In this document: one piece after another, positions 45,146 through 55,904 of the stretch | How the letters are laid out: each line of letters starts with the position of its first letter | Numbering within the stretch: position 1 is the stretch's first letter | From: Micrasema longulum | Taxonomy: Eukaryota > Arthropoda > Insecta > Trichoptera > Brachycentridae | DNA: 64,000 bases | NCBI GenBank assembly: GCA_022494885.1 | Contig: JAGVSM010002765.1 | Location: 1-64,000 of the forward strand | Reading direction: 5' to 3' | Notes under the pieces: model-generated | Seen by the model: the letters and a program-made list of their open reading frames with translations, nothing else | Databases searched by the model: none | What the model was told of the DNA's origin: nothing | Program-made: the position numbers and the translations under genes

Positions 45146-45370
45146 ACTTCCATATTCCCTTCTCAAAAATGTTTTCCCTCTCTGTTGAAATAAATTTTAA
45201 TCTGTAATTTATTGGGGACAACAACTGGGCAAGCATTGAAAATAATAATATAGATTGTATTTCTTAATACGTTGCAACAGAGAGGGAAAACATTTTTAAG
45301 AAGGGATATATGGATGTCTAGGCATTTACAGGTGTGTAAAATGGCCACTTAAACCAGTCAATGACAAGTC
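45135..45370. repeat. FB copy, small fold-back
   Basis: Left AGACTTCCATATTCCCTTCTC, AAAAATGTTTTCCCTCTCTGTTG and right CAACAGAGAGGGAAAACATTTTT, AAGAAGGGATATATGGATGTCTA form an inverted repeat. The FB core follows (GTGTGTAAAATGGCCACTTAAACCAG). The palindrome at 45371 abuts directly. Confidence 0.8.
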
Positions 45371-45829
45371 TATACAGCCATATACAAGATTTTCTAGGTA
45401 CAAATCATTACATTGTTAAACCAAACACAGCATATTTCAATCATCTGTTACGTTTTAAGTGTCCGTCCCGGAAAAATAAATATTGCATGTATCTTAAAAT
45501 ATTTCGTCATTCATCTATAGGAATGTAAACTTCCCTGTCAAAAATTCAAAGAATTGTCCTCACTTTATCTGTTAAAATGTGTATTTCGCACTCTGTTGTA
45601 TTTCGCCATGTGTTCTTTTCCCACCTTTTAAAAAATAAAAGCTTAATCCCAATTTCGGTTCAAAAACTCCCAAAAATGAACTGTTTAGCAAACTAGTTGT
45701 AAATATTTATGTTTTCTGTCCCCGGTTATAATAATTATTTGATTTTATCTAATCGAAAATATGTTAAGAATAGTAAACGTTGTAAACAATTCACCAGTCT
45801 TGAAGATGTCTACTTAGGTGAAAGCTCCC

Positions 45830-46180
45830 ATTGGTCAAAATAATAAAAAGTAAAACTAAACCAAGAAATTTCATTGATAAGTTTATTTATAATTTTATCA
45901 TGATCAATAAATATTGCAGTGAAAAACCACCTTTAAAATCAATATTTAGTATCAATCTTCCTAGAATAGAACCCGCGACCTCAAACATGGTAGGCAAATG
46001 CGCTAACCACTACACTTACACTACGAGGCAGACTTTTTGACACTCAATTTCCTTTTTTAGAATTTTTACTTAAGAGTAGCCATCGAGTCTCAAAAAATCA
46101 CTCGTCCTAGATTTTGTTTTTTTTTTATGGACAAAACTCAATATTTTATCCTTCCGCACACAGGTAAAAATATAGCAAAC
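45830..46180 (-). mobile_element. SINE C, left-arm copy
   Basis: The minus strand has the tRNA-like GCCTCGTAGTGTAAGTGTAG, TGGTTAGCGCATTTGCCTACC and the B-box-like CGGGTTCTATTCT, then a body ending in a stretch shared with 47100-47215. The 5' leader includes GGACGAGTGATTTTTTGAGA and CTCTTAAG, recurring at 36090 and 61615. Borders are approximate. Confidence 0.6.
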
Positions 46181-46594
46181 ACATTACATAAATATGTGAA
46201 AAAATTGATAAAACATGTTATCTCAAGATAAGTTTTAAAAATTGGCGGCCTCCATGGTGTAGTGGTTAAGACGATTGCCTCACATACTAAAGGTTAAATG
46301 CTTCATTCTATTAATTTCACGATTGCAAAAAATAGACGGCAAATAGTTTTAATAATACTTGAGTTGTCGAATTAAAATCCCCCGTAGACCGATTTCGTCG
46401 ACCGAATCGGTGTTTTCAATTTTCATGTTTTTGTTTTTAAATTTTGAAATGGTTGTTTTTTTTTAAATATTCAAACAAAAAAGACATAAATAATACAAGG
46501 GTCAATTTCACTTTTTGTACATAAGCATCCGGCAAACTAAAAAAAGTGAATAAAATACATGAATGAGTAAAATATGTGTACACGAAAACATGAA

Positions 46595-46805
46595 TAAATT
46601 ATTGACGCTTTATTCTCCTGACGCCATATACAAGTAGGCGCTGGGGTCGTTTGGTCCCCCCGTTCGGATCATGTGTAATTTTTGGATGCTTAGTGAGAGA
46701 AAGGTTAAGAAAACCCACTTCGTTTGTGAGTTCTCACCGGGAATCGAACCCGAAACCTTTAGTATGTGAGGCAATCGTCTTAACCACTACACCATGGAGG
46801 CCGCC
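46595..46805 (-). mobile_element. SINE D, tRNA-derived
   Basis: The head reads GCCTCCATGGTGTAGTGGTT, AAGACGATTGCCTCACATAC and GGGTTCGATTCCC (perfect B box). The body follows: CGGTGAGAACTCAC, GTGGGTTTTCTTAACC and GGCGTCAGGAGAATAAAGCG. The head resembles a valine-type tRNA but the acceptor stem does not pair, so it is not a tRNA gene. A truncated head on the plus strand at 46246-46295 is its mirror in the left palindrome arm. Confidence 0.7.
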
Positions 46806-46929
46806 AATTTTTAAAACTTATCTTGAGATAACATGTTTTATCAATTTTTCACATATTTATGTAATGTGTTTGCTATATTTTTACCTGTGTGCGGAAGGAT
46901 AAAAAATAGAGTTTTGTCCACAAAAAAGA

Positions 46930-47215
46930 ACCATAATCTTGGACGAGTGATTTTTTGAGACACGATGGCTACTCTTAAGAAAAAATTCTAAAAAAGGAAA
47001 TTGAGTGTCAAAAAGTCTGCCTCGTAGTGTAAGTGTAGTGGTTAGCGCATTTGCCTACCATGTTTGAGGTCGCGGGTTCTATTCTAGGAAGATTGATACT
47101 AAATATTGATTTTAAAGGTGGTTTTTCACTGCAATATTTATTGATCATGATAAAATTATAAATAAACTTATCAATGAAACTTCTCGGTTTAGTTTTACTT
47201 TTTATTATTTTGACT
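46930..47215 (+). mobile_element. SINE C, right-arm copy
   Basis: Mirror of the left-arm copy, with leader 46939-47010, head 47021-47095 and body to about 47215. Both copies share the same borders with neighbouring sequence, so they arose by duplication of the arm and not by two insertions. Confidence 0.6.
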
Positions 47216-47689
47216 AATAGGCGCTTTCACCTAAGTAGGCATCTTCAAGACTGGTGAATTGTTTACATCAATTACAGTTTTTATACTATTCTTAACATAT
47301 TTTCGAGATAAAATCAAATATTTTTTTTAACAGGGGACAGAAAACATAAATATTTACAACTAGTTTGCTAAACAGTTCATTTTTGGGAGTTTTTGAACCA
47401 AAATTGGGAGTAAGCTTTTATTTTTTAAAAGGTGGGAAAAGAACACATGGCGAAATACAACAGAGTGCGAAATACACATTTTAACAGATAAAGTGAGGAC
47501 AATTCTTTGTTTTTTTGACAGGGAAGTTTACATACCTATAGATGAATGACGAAATATTTTAAGATACATGCAATATTTATTTTTCCGGTACGGACACTTG
47601 AAACGTAACAGATAATTGAAATATGCTGTGTTTGGTTTAGCAATGTAATGATTTGTACCTAAAAAATCTTGTATATGGCTGTATAAAAA

Positions 47690-48000
47690 CGTTATATTAG
47701 AATGTTGAATTTATATTTGAATTCAAAACGTTTTTGCTTTACGATACGTGTGTGATGCGTGTGACGGGTGATTTATGACATGAGAACGTGCTGACAGACG
47801 TCAAAATAACGGGAAAACTAATTCGAATACATTCGTGCAAATCTAAGATGCTATTTTATTAGGAAAAACGGTTTAACAATATCAATAAATCACTTAGCTG
47901 TCACAATCAGTGATGTTTGTATAGTAAATAGACGCAGTATTCCTTCACTAAATGCATCAAAGATTTAGCAATTTTTTTTTTTAATTTTAAAATACGTATT
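47690..48000. other. AT-rich stretch, nothing recognised
   Basis: No partner for the palindrome end and no repeat match. Confidence 0.3.
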
Positions 48001-48004
48001 AACG

Positions 48005-48175
48005 TTTTTCTGATTTACCCAAATATTAAATTTTTAGGGCAATTTTAAACGAGTTGTAAATATCTTACTATTAGAAAATGGGAATCGAGTTAAAGTAGAG
48101 TGGGATTCGAACCGCGGACCTTTGAGCCGTGAGTCCGAGACACTAGCCACGGGACCACAACCCGATTCGCATTTT
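48005..48175 (-). mobile_element. SINE B copy
   Basis: The minus strand reads TTGTGGTCCCGTGGCTAGTG, TCTCGGACTCACGGCTCAAA, GGTCCGCGGTTCGAATCCCA (B box complete), then CCCATTTTCTAATAGTAAGA and TATTTACAACTCGTTTAAAA. The plus-strand copy at 55905-56080 matches head and body. Confidence 0.75.
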
Positions 48176-48194
48176 TTTTGCGATTTTTTTTGCG

Positions 48195-48380
48195 AATGTT
48201 ACACAATGTGTAAAGTGGCCACTTAAACCAGCCAACGACAGGTCATAAGCCCTGTAAATGCCTAGACTTTCGTATTGCCTTCTCAAAAATGTTTTCCCTC
48301 TCTGTTGAAATAAATTTCAATATGAATATAGAGAGGAAATCCAGCCAGTCTGCAAGCCTTTTGACATACTCAAACAAGAT
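48195..48380. repeat. FB copy linking core and terminal motifs
   Basis: It joins the core (GTGTAAAGTGGCCACTTAAACC, GCCCTGTAAATGCCTAGAC, AAAATGTTTTCCCTCTCTGTTG) to the terminal block GAGGAAATCCAGCCAGTCTG, CAAGCC, TTGACATACTCAAAC. This shows that the 45-208 palindrome is FB. Confidence 0.8.
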
Positions 48381-48384
48381 TGAT

Positions 48385-49290
48385 TGATAGTTCAAAGTCT
48401 TGATATTTTTTTTAAAAATTGCGCCCGGGCAGAATAAGCACACAGTTCTGAGTGTAAATTCAAACCAGAACCTTTTATGAATGTTTTTGACTGGATGGCT
48501 TCTCTCAAAATTCTGAAAAAGTCAATCAAGTGGATATCCGTCCGTCTCGTTGTGCGTGTAATACGACTTAGACTTTTGTAAATGAATTTGATACAAGGAA
48601 ACACGTTTTTTGCTACCATTTATGTTTGCGATGTGGTCACGAGTAGCAAGATACCAACCGACAAAAGTGCTCTATATCATTTGCCAAACTCACAGCTGGC
48701 AGCAAAAAAATGATGTTAAATTCAACTAAAATATGAAATTAAAAAATTGAAATTATTAAAAGAGTAACTCGATTATTGACAAAAAAAATGCTTTTTGTAC
48801 GAGCGAAACCGACAGGAAGACCCGCGGTCTTTATAACGGTTTTCGGGTACATGGAGAAAGCACTTTCAGGTGTAAGAAGAAGAATGTAGTATACAGAATC
48901 ATGAGGTTTCTATACTAGATTTACATTTTAAATCGTAGACCTTGTGATGGCAGGCCTCAGTGGGGGTAGCATAAGGGACGTTCGGTCGGCGCGGGACGGG
49001 GTAGAGCGGAGGGGTGTCGGGGAAGAACATCCCTGACAATGGACCAGAGAGGTATACTTTAACTATCTCAAATCCCAATCTTAATTGCGTGTCACGTCCT
49101 CTTAGTAAAATGGGTGAGGGAGGCCTAGCGATAGTGAAAATGGACGGACACTTTACTTGTCCGAGTGCCAGTATCATTATGCTAAATAATCTACTCTCGT
49201 TTTACTGTATTTGCATTCAATTTTTATTGTTTTTAAGTGGCATTAGGAGTGCATCTATTTAATGTTGGAAAATGACACAAATTTTTAATT
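48385..49290. other. Single-copy stretch with GC-rich island 48930-49160
   Basis: The island (GGCCTCAGTGGGGGTAGCAT, GGTCGGCGCGGGACGGGGTA) is the most GC-rich part of the window. Overlapping frames on both strands (48899-49177 minus, 49014-49262 plus) have no recognised domain. Not seen elsewhere in the window. Confidence 0.3.
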
Positions 49291-49295
49291 TCGTG

Positions 49296-49425
49296 TTCTT
49301 GGATTGACACTTGAAGAGTAAGATTGATCACCTTATCTTCATACAGCAGATGATCTGGTATTGCTGAATTAAGTGTACTAATTCAGTGCCCCATGCACCA
49401 TCGGTATGATAATGATGATTTGTAT
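49296..49425 (+). repeat. SINE A body fragment
   Basis: TTGACACTTGAAGAGTAAGA, TTGATCACCTTATCTTCATAC, GTGTACTAATTCAGTGCCCC, ATGCACCATCGGTATGATAATGATGA match the SINE A body and its tail. Confidence 0.65.
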
Positions 49426-50064
49426 TTTTTCAAATACAATAGTAATATTGTTGGCACATGTACATTTTGTTTTTAAGTCGTAGGACGAATTTAAGCCAAA
49501 TTACTATTATCAACTCTAAAAAGGCTGTGGTAAAAATTCCTTTGCCCGTGGTTATGGAACATCGTGTTACCACAGTTAAAAGATGGAATATTCTGAAGTT
49601 CAGACTTTTGTAGAAAAAAAAACATTTAGAAACACAGTTTTATCACTCCTTTTCTATAATTTATAAAAATAAATATATAATTTAGCCCTGTTATGGCAAT
49701 ATAAATTAAAATCATAAATACGCCGGTCATCTTACATGCGTGCACTTCCGCTCACTGCCAATAACCGACTGAATCTCTTTTGAGCGTCTTTGTCTCCTTA
49801 ATTATAAGTTCTTTCTTTATTCTCTCTCTTATTGCGATTGCTGTATAATTTAATGTATATTGCTGTAATATTTTTTTGTATTAAAATCCGGCACATTTAA
49901 ATTAATTTGACTTCTCGAATTTGGTGTGAAAATGTCTATTTGAAGATTACAAAACATACAACTTCGTCATTTAAAAAAATAAGAGAGACATATCAAGTCT
50001 TGTATCGTTTGTAAACTAGTGTGACATCACAGCCACACAAGAGTTTATATTCATTTAGATCTAA

Positions 50065-50115
50065 AGTCGTTACAACAGAGAGGGAAAACATTTTTGAAGG
50101 AGAACAAAATCCAGC
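50065..50115. repeat. Short FB fragment
   Basis: CGTTACAACAGAGAGGGAAA, ACATTTTTGAAGGA, then AAATCCAGCC: an internally deleted FB end. Confidence 0.6.
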
Positions 50116-50119
50116 CTGT

Positions 50120-51495
50120 TGTTGATTTAATATTATTTCTACTAAAGTAAATAGTATATATGCTATTTGAATCATGCCTTCAAATCATTAATTATTTTAT
50201 AATCATTAATTCAAGAATCAGTTTGAATAAAGATACATTCTTAGAGTTATCCTAATCCTTATTTTTTGTATATAAATTAATTTTAGTCTATTTTGTTATA
50301 TCTTTTTAATTTTTCTTTTCTTAAAAAAATAAAAATAATTTAGATTAACCATTAACCACAAAGTTAACTACATTTTACGGCAACACAACGGGCCGGAGGT
50401 AATCAGGTCGAGAATCGCAACTGCAAGCGCAAACCGAAACCGTCCGTTACAGGTTTATTGTTAAACTAAAAACCAAACCAAAAAATTGGAACGCATTTGT
50501 TTTATGCAATAGAGCTAAGGGCTTCTCTAGTGAATTATAACTCTGAGGATACACTCCACGTGTAAGCACATAAGGAAATGTTTTGGATTTATTCAATTCC
50601 TTCCAAAACTCTTTTCCTTGTTTTTCAGATAATACTTGGAAACAATAATCTCCTTGGTTATCACACTGTCTGAACTACTCAAAAAATTCCGAAATTTCAG
50701 ATATATTATTTTTTTCTGAGTAAATACGCACACGTAGATTAACATTTTGCTTTAATACGTATTTTCGTAACTCAAATAATATCAAAATATTATAATAAAA
50801 ATCTGGCTGGTAAAAATACCAAGTAACATTGAATTCGGAAATAGACACAAAATAAAATAATCGTAATGGCGAATCATTTCGGAAAAAAAAGTATTGTAAA
50901 TTATATTTTGATGAAAAACAAACTTATAATGTAATGGAATTATTAAATTAATAATTTTTCCAAGTGATTTTAAAAATGACAACTTATCAAATTGATTTCA
51001 CGTTCATTTCTGAACATCGATAGATAAAATTATTTAGGGATGGAAGTTCTCATAGCAGCAATTTACGAGTCGAAAAAAAGCATTCTTAGAGGCTCTTGAT
51101 TGAAGAGCTTAAAATTAATCTCAGCAAAGGATCAAAATTTGTACTGAATCTATCTCAATTTAAAACGCTACGTAAGACTTAGTTAATACGTACCTCAGCT
51201 GTTTGATCAAATCCTTTTAATTACCTCCCAAACACTGAAAAATTCCGCATTAACCGTCAAGTTGGGATTTTATTTAATCGTCCATTTGCAAAAATGTTGA
51301 ACAACCTTAAAAAAAATTCAGATCCTACACTGTAACAAAAAATGCACACAAAAGAAGGTTCGATGTTTGATTAATTATCTATGTACCGTTTTAAGGGGGT
51401 TCGACAAAAATACAGGCAATTAAAGGTCTTAAGAGTTAAATTGTTTTTTTTTAATAATCTTAGAAAAAAGGGCAACTTTCATAATAAAATTATAC
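50120..51495. other. AT-rich stretch, nothing recognised
   Basis: A small GC-richer part at 50380-50455 has no family match. Confidence 0.4.
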
Positions 51496-51496
51496 A

Positions 51497-52752
51497 ACAA
51501 CAACAACAACAAACCATCACGCAGTCTCCCCGTAAGTGTAGGCAGAGAGGATAGAACGCCACATCACTCTATCTTTGCATACAGATCTCGCTTCTTCTAC
51601 ATTCGTACATCTTCTCATGCACGCGCGCCGATTATTCCGACTTTTGACATGTCCATCTTCAAGTATTTGTTGGATTTGGTCATGCCATGTCTTTCTCAGT
51701 CTACCTCTATTTCTGCATCTATCAACATTCGCATTGTAAATATTCTTAGCCGTTCTCTCGCTGTCCATTCGTTCTACATGTCCAAACCAGGGCAGAGCTC
51801 CTTTCTTGATTTTGTCGATAATGCTTGTCTCAGCCTTACATAAGGTACGGATCTCAACATTTGGGCATCTATCGTACATATTTTTACCATACATTCGCCT
51901 GAGAGATCGCATTTCGAGAGCATTCTGCCTACTTTCGTCCCTGTTTTTCCAAGTCCATACTTCGCTCCCATACATCAGGGTCGGGACCAGGACTCCGTTG
52001 TGAACTGATAATTTTGCCTCTTGCGACAAACATTTATTTGTCGAGGTTGGTTTAAGTGCTCCGTTAACTCTGTTCACAGCACTCACCCTAGTTTCAATAT
52101 CTTTCACAGTCATTCCATCCCTAGTAAACATACTTCCCAGGTACACAAATTCCTCTACTTGTTTTAGTATAACTCCATTCACAGTGATTTCACATTTTGT
52201 CATACTTACACTACTACTACTACTATCACACCATTTCCCCGTAGGGGTAAGCAGAGAGAATGGACCGCAACACACGTCTATCCTGGCATACATTCCTAGC
52301 TTCTTCCACATTCATACATCTTGTCATGCATGCTCTTCGGTTCTGTCTGCTTTTGACATGACTAGACTTAAGATTTTGGTTTATCTGATCATGCTACGTC
52401 TTCCTTGGTCGTCCTCGTCTCACGTTGCCGTTCATTTTCGCCATAAATACTTGTTTTACCATTCTTTCGTCGTCCATTCGTTCTACGTGACCAAACCATC
52501 TTAGAGATACTTGCATTTTACTTACATTTTACATGCTTACATTTCTTTTAAAAACCATCACATTCGATTTATCGACATTCATCTCCAAATCGCTTCCCTT
52601 GCATACATCGTTGGCCTTTGTTACCAAGAACTGCAGTTCCTCTTTGTTGTTAGCAAGAAGCACGGCATCGTCAGCATACAAAAGGCAATTGACATTTAAA
52701 TCACCCATTTTTGCTCCCATTCTTAAGCCTTTCAGTTCAGTAATAAAATTAT
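51497..52752 (-). pseudogene. 5'-truncated LINE with YADD RT motif, interrupted
   Basis: The minus strand from about 52752 reads ITELKGLRMGAKMGDLN, then LLYADDAVLLANNKEELQFL (RT catalytic YADD), then EMNVDKSNVMVFKRNVSM. The frame resumes at about 52207 with VSMTKCEITVNGVILKQ, EFVYLGSMFTRDG, and a 264-codon open frame to 51517. That frame includes GHVERMDSERTAKNIY, RNRGRLRKTWHDQIQQ and DRVMWRSILSAYTYGETA at the end, followed by a (TTG)n tail at 51497-51512. This order is standard for the RT thumb and C-terminus of RTE/R1-type LINEs. It is 5'-truncated before the fingers and interrupted by the insertion at 52211-52524. Confidence 0.85.
52211..52524 (-). mobile_element. Younger 3' copy of the same LINE, nested
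   Basis: About 300 bp encoding [48 protein letters not shown] and RSILSAYPYGEMV, then a (TAG)n tail at 52211-52225. It splits the older copy. CATTTTGTCATACTTACA (52193-52210) and CATTTTACATGCTTACA (52525-52541) flank it and look like a 17-18-bp target-site duplication. The residues VSM appear on both sides. One stop is present (RKT*H). Confidence 0.8.
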
Positions 52753-52994
52753 ATTATTGGAAAATAAAAAGTAAAGAGGGTTCTTTTGTTCTCTGATAAC
52801 TTTTTTTTCCTGTTATTCTAAGCGATAATTGAGACTATCCCATGTCAATGTTGAACCTTCCAAAGTTTACAAAAACTTCGAGTAAAGCCTATGGCAAGAT
52901 TTATAACAAAAACTTGGATTATACCTAATCGAAAAACGTTTGTAATGCAGAGAAGGTAGTCGAAAATCTATAATATGAATCAATAAGATAATAA

Positions 52995-53110
52995 GAAATG
53001 TTGATATAATAAAATGTAAATATTTTTCACGCGTGTTTCGACCTTGTTGTCAAGAGATTTCGATTATAAGCCCTTGACAAAAGAGTTGGAACACGCGGAA
53101 ACGATAAATT
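52995..53110. repeat. Inverted repeat with TTGACA-x-GAAACACGCG motifs
   Basis: Left TCACGCGTGTTTCGACCTTGTTGTCAAG and right CCCTTGACAAAAGAGTTGGAACACGCGGAAACG are imperfect reverse complements. They share a TTGACA ... GAAAC layout with the 6321-6538 hairpin and could be Penelope-like terminal sequence. Confidence 0.4.
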
Positions 53111-53114
53111 AAAG

Positions 53115-53699
53115 ATCAGTTCACACAGTCAGTTTTCAGGTATGTAACTCTGTGTTCAAAATATAATGTGAAATTGTTGATAATTTTTAAAATCTTTAAT
53201 TATTCTTCTTACTCTACTTCATGGCCTTCAAAGTGCTGCTCTTTTGATACATTAAACTTATGCCAACGTTTTTTCCAATCCTTGAAACTATATAGATTTT
53301 CGGAATGGCCTTTAAAGCGCGCAGCGATTCGGTTTTTATCGCCAAAATCGCTAAATTAACTTTATGTTGTTCACAAAACACGTGCCTTACTATTGAACAA
53401 ATGCCTATATTGAAATTAAATATGACACAGATGTCAGTGACAGTATAAATAACTTAAATATAAGAATTGCCAAAATCGAAGAGTCCACGTATTTTAAATA
53501 AAAAAATTTCACCTTATTTTTTTATCACAGTAGTATTATTCAAAATTGAAAACAACACACGTAGCATCAATACTCGGATAATAACATAAATTTAATAAAT
53601 TATTTAACGTGATAGACATTTTTAATACAACAATTATTCATTTTTAAACGTTTTTAACGGCACTGTTTAAAACTAATTATTAATGTCGTAATAAAACTT
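53115..53699. other. AT-rich stretch, nothing firm
   Basis: Minus-strand codons near 53205-53345 include DWKKRWHKF and HFEGHEVE, loosely like a mariner C-terminus. See rejected list. Confidence 0.25.
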
Positions 53700-54165
53700 T
53701 TTTTTTCATGCAATTTTTTCTCTGTTTTTGATGTGTATAATATTATTATCCTATCTCTTTCTAAAATGAATGTATCAAATATTTTTGTGTACCATATAAT
53801 ATAATTATATCTTATATATACTTACTGTTAACTTATTTTTATTATTTGTTTTTAACTTTAATTTGTTTATACCATTTTTTTTGTACGTATATATGTATAT
53901 ATATATATATTTGTTTAAATTCTTTACAAGTTATTTACAATTTGCTTTTTAATTCAATCACTTTTCTTATATCCATATTTTTTTCTTTTTTACCATGTAA
54001 AGTTTCACTTTTTATTTTGCATAGCGGTATGCTTTTTATTGTTTCTACATATATACAAAAAAGCGTTGTTTATTTTTTAAATTATTACTTACTATGTTTT
54101 ATAATAACCTGTATATTTTTTGTAAATGCCCCTTGGGCGTATTGTAAAATTAGATAAATAAATTT
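53700..54165 (+). repeat. LINE 3' UTR and tail
   Basis: A T-rich region ends TGTAAATGCCCCTTGGGCGTATTGTAAAATTAGATAAATAAAT. The G-rich phrase CCC-(T/C)TGGGCGTAT-GTAA before an AAATAAAT tail also occurs, inverted, at 58345-58400. It probably belongs to a Jockey-type element. Contains a TA run at 53888-53911. Confidence 0.45.
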
Positions 54166-54374
54166 GCTTTGGCTTTTCCAGAAATTCAAAAAGGTAGGAA
54201 ATCACCATATTACATAAGTATAAACATTTTGTTAAAGTACCTGAATGTGGACGTTCAATTGTACAAAATGAGTAGGATACAAAGTAAAATACAAATTACT
54301 TTTAAACGAAAAATCATATCTTAACATCATTGACAGAATCATAAAAAAATATTTTTTACAACAAAACAAAACGA

Positions 54375-54480
54375 TTATTGGTGTAATGGCTATTGATTCA
54401 CGCACGTAAGGCTCTGGAATCGATTTCCGGTGACAACACAAAAAATATAATGTGATTTTCATCATCCCTGGGTGTTCTGT
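54375..54480 (+). repeat. Degenerate tRNA-like SINE head
   Basis: TTGGTGTAATGGCTATTGATTC, ACGCACGTAAGGCTCTGGAA, TCGATTTCCGGTGACAACAC keep A- and B-box spacing. The B box is mutated (GAATCGATTTCC). The body is not recognised. Confidence 0.45.
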
Positions 54481-54744
54481 GCTGTAATTCACCACTGTAT
54501 TGAGGCCTTGTTGTGGTGTATTTTTTTATATACTCGTATATAAAAAAAACAGAATATCGTTGTTTAATATTTATTTGTTTAATTTTTATGTTTATATGGT
54601 AGAATTGGCTCTGCACTGTGTGGCCATTTTACTTAAATATGTTATTTTTTAAATATCACATTTTACGAAAACTCTTTTTTTTTGCTTCACCTTAATACAG
54701 GCCGGCCTCTTACTTCACAATAAACATCAGACGGAAAGGATGTG

Positions 54745-54890
54745 GAAATTTGGTTGCTTAAATATAGACAGAATGGTAAATAGTGTGTAAAGTAAACACC
54801 TAAACCAGCAAATGACAGGTGATAAGCTTTATAAATATTTAGAATTCCATATTCCATTATCATTAATGTTTTCATTTCTTTTGTGGGAAG
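54745..54890. repeat. FB fragment
   Basis: GACAGAATGGTAAATAGTGTGTAAAGTAAACACCTAAACCAGCAAATGACAGGTGATAAGC with TTCCATATTCCATTATC matches the FB core with several deletions. Confidence 0.65.
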
Positions 54891-55037
54891 TGAATACCTG
54901 GTTAGAGGAACGTAAGAATTTTTATGATTTAAAGTATTAATTACGTTTATTTTTTAAATAAAAACTTACATTCAATTTGCAAAGTTCATCCACAAATTGC
55001 CTCCTTTCTACTTTGTCGGAACATAACCGTATCGAGC

Positions 55038-55456
55038 TTAGGGTGATTCTAATCGAAAATATGAAACTAATCATTCATAGATGGCGCTTTTATAGTTTTT
55101 TTTATTTAAAAATGTCATTTTTACGTTTATTTTCAAAGTAAATTTTACAAAACTTGGTTTGCGAAAACTTTACACTATATTAATTGTAACAAATGCCATA
55201 ACAATATTATATAGGTCCTTTTTACAAAATGGTGTACAAAACAAAAAATAAGAAAAATATTTTTTTGTTTTGTGCACCATTTTATTAAAAGGACTTAAAA
55301 TATATTGTTACAATCAATATAGTTTAAAGTTATCGTAAACCAAGTTTTGTAAAATTTCCAATGAATATAAACGTAAATTGGCATTTTTCAATAAAGAAAT
55401 ATTAAAGCGCCATCTATGAATATTTAGTTTCATATTTTCGTTCAGAATCACCTTAA
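55038..55456. mobile_element. 419-bp fold-back MITE
   Basis: Arms of about 190 bp: left TTAGGGTGATTCTAATCGAA, GATGGCGCTTT, TTACAAAACTTGGTTTGCGA, ATGGTGTACAAAACAAAAAA; right is their reverse complement ending TTTCGTTCAGAATCACCTTAA. The centre is AT-rich. The ends carry TTA(A/G)GGTGATTCT. No frame is conserved. Confidence 0.8.
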
Positions 55457-55904
55457 ATATACCAATGTCTTACGCACCGACCAGGGTTAATCAATCACTC
55501 CGCCTCCTTAATATTATACTAATCATGAAATCCCCATGGTATGCTTGAAACTTTTTATTTAAAATCAGCAATGCTAAAAAAACATTTTTTTTAAATTTGC
55601 ATACCGTGTTTGGATATCCAATTATGCAATGTATACAAGTTATTTAAACAACCAACACATTCCCTTCTAGAGCGTATATGGGTTATAACTCAACGGAATG
55701 CGGAAATATTTATGTGCCCGTAATGAGAGACAAAACTCAAGGAGAGGAAAATACATTATAATTTTATGTGTAGAGGATAACTTAAAGGTGAAGACAGTAA
55801 AATGTGCTTTCCTCACATTGAGAATGGTCACTGAATACGGGCAATGGCCTCAGTTCACAACTGTTGGTTTTTGAGCAGTAAGAAAAGATTTACCATTAAC
55901 AATG

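Larger units (their letters stand above)
45371..47685. repeat. 2.3-kb palindrome, arms about 925 bp, spacer about 450 bp
   Basis: The left arm 45371-46295 is the reverse complement of the right arm 46757-47685, with scattered mismatches and indels. Outer ends are TATACAGCCATATAC / GTATATGGCTGTATA. Each arm contains a Penelope-like 3' motif (CAGTCTTGAAGATG, AGGTGAAAG), a SINE C copy, and part of a SINE D head ending the arm. The spacer 46296-46756 is not symmetric: it carries the rest of SINE D from the right arm and an AT-rich segment from the left. Mismatches between arms argue against a simple assembly fold-back. Confidence 0.85.

Noticed and set aside
46728..46800. Genuine tRNA gene (valine-like) on the minus strand
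   Set aside because: A and B boxes are good, but the acceptor stem does not pair and a SINE-type body follows.
45371..47685. Assembly artefact explaining the palindrome
   Set aside because: The arms differ by scattered substitutions and indels and the centre is asymmetric, which a simple read-back artefact would not produce. It cannot be excluded without reads.
53200..53350. mariner transposase C-terminus on the minus strand (DWKKRWHKF...HFEGHEVE)
   Set aside because: Only about 20 residues fit a loose pattern, and no catalytic motif or inverted repeat is nearby.
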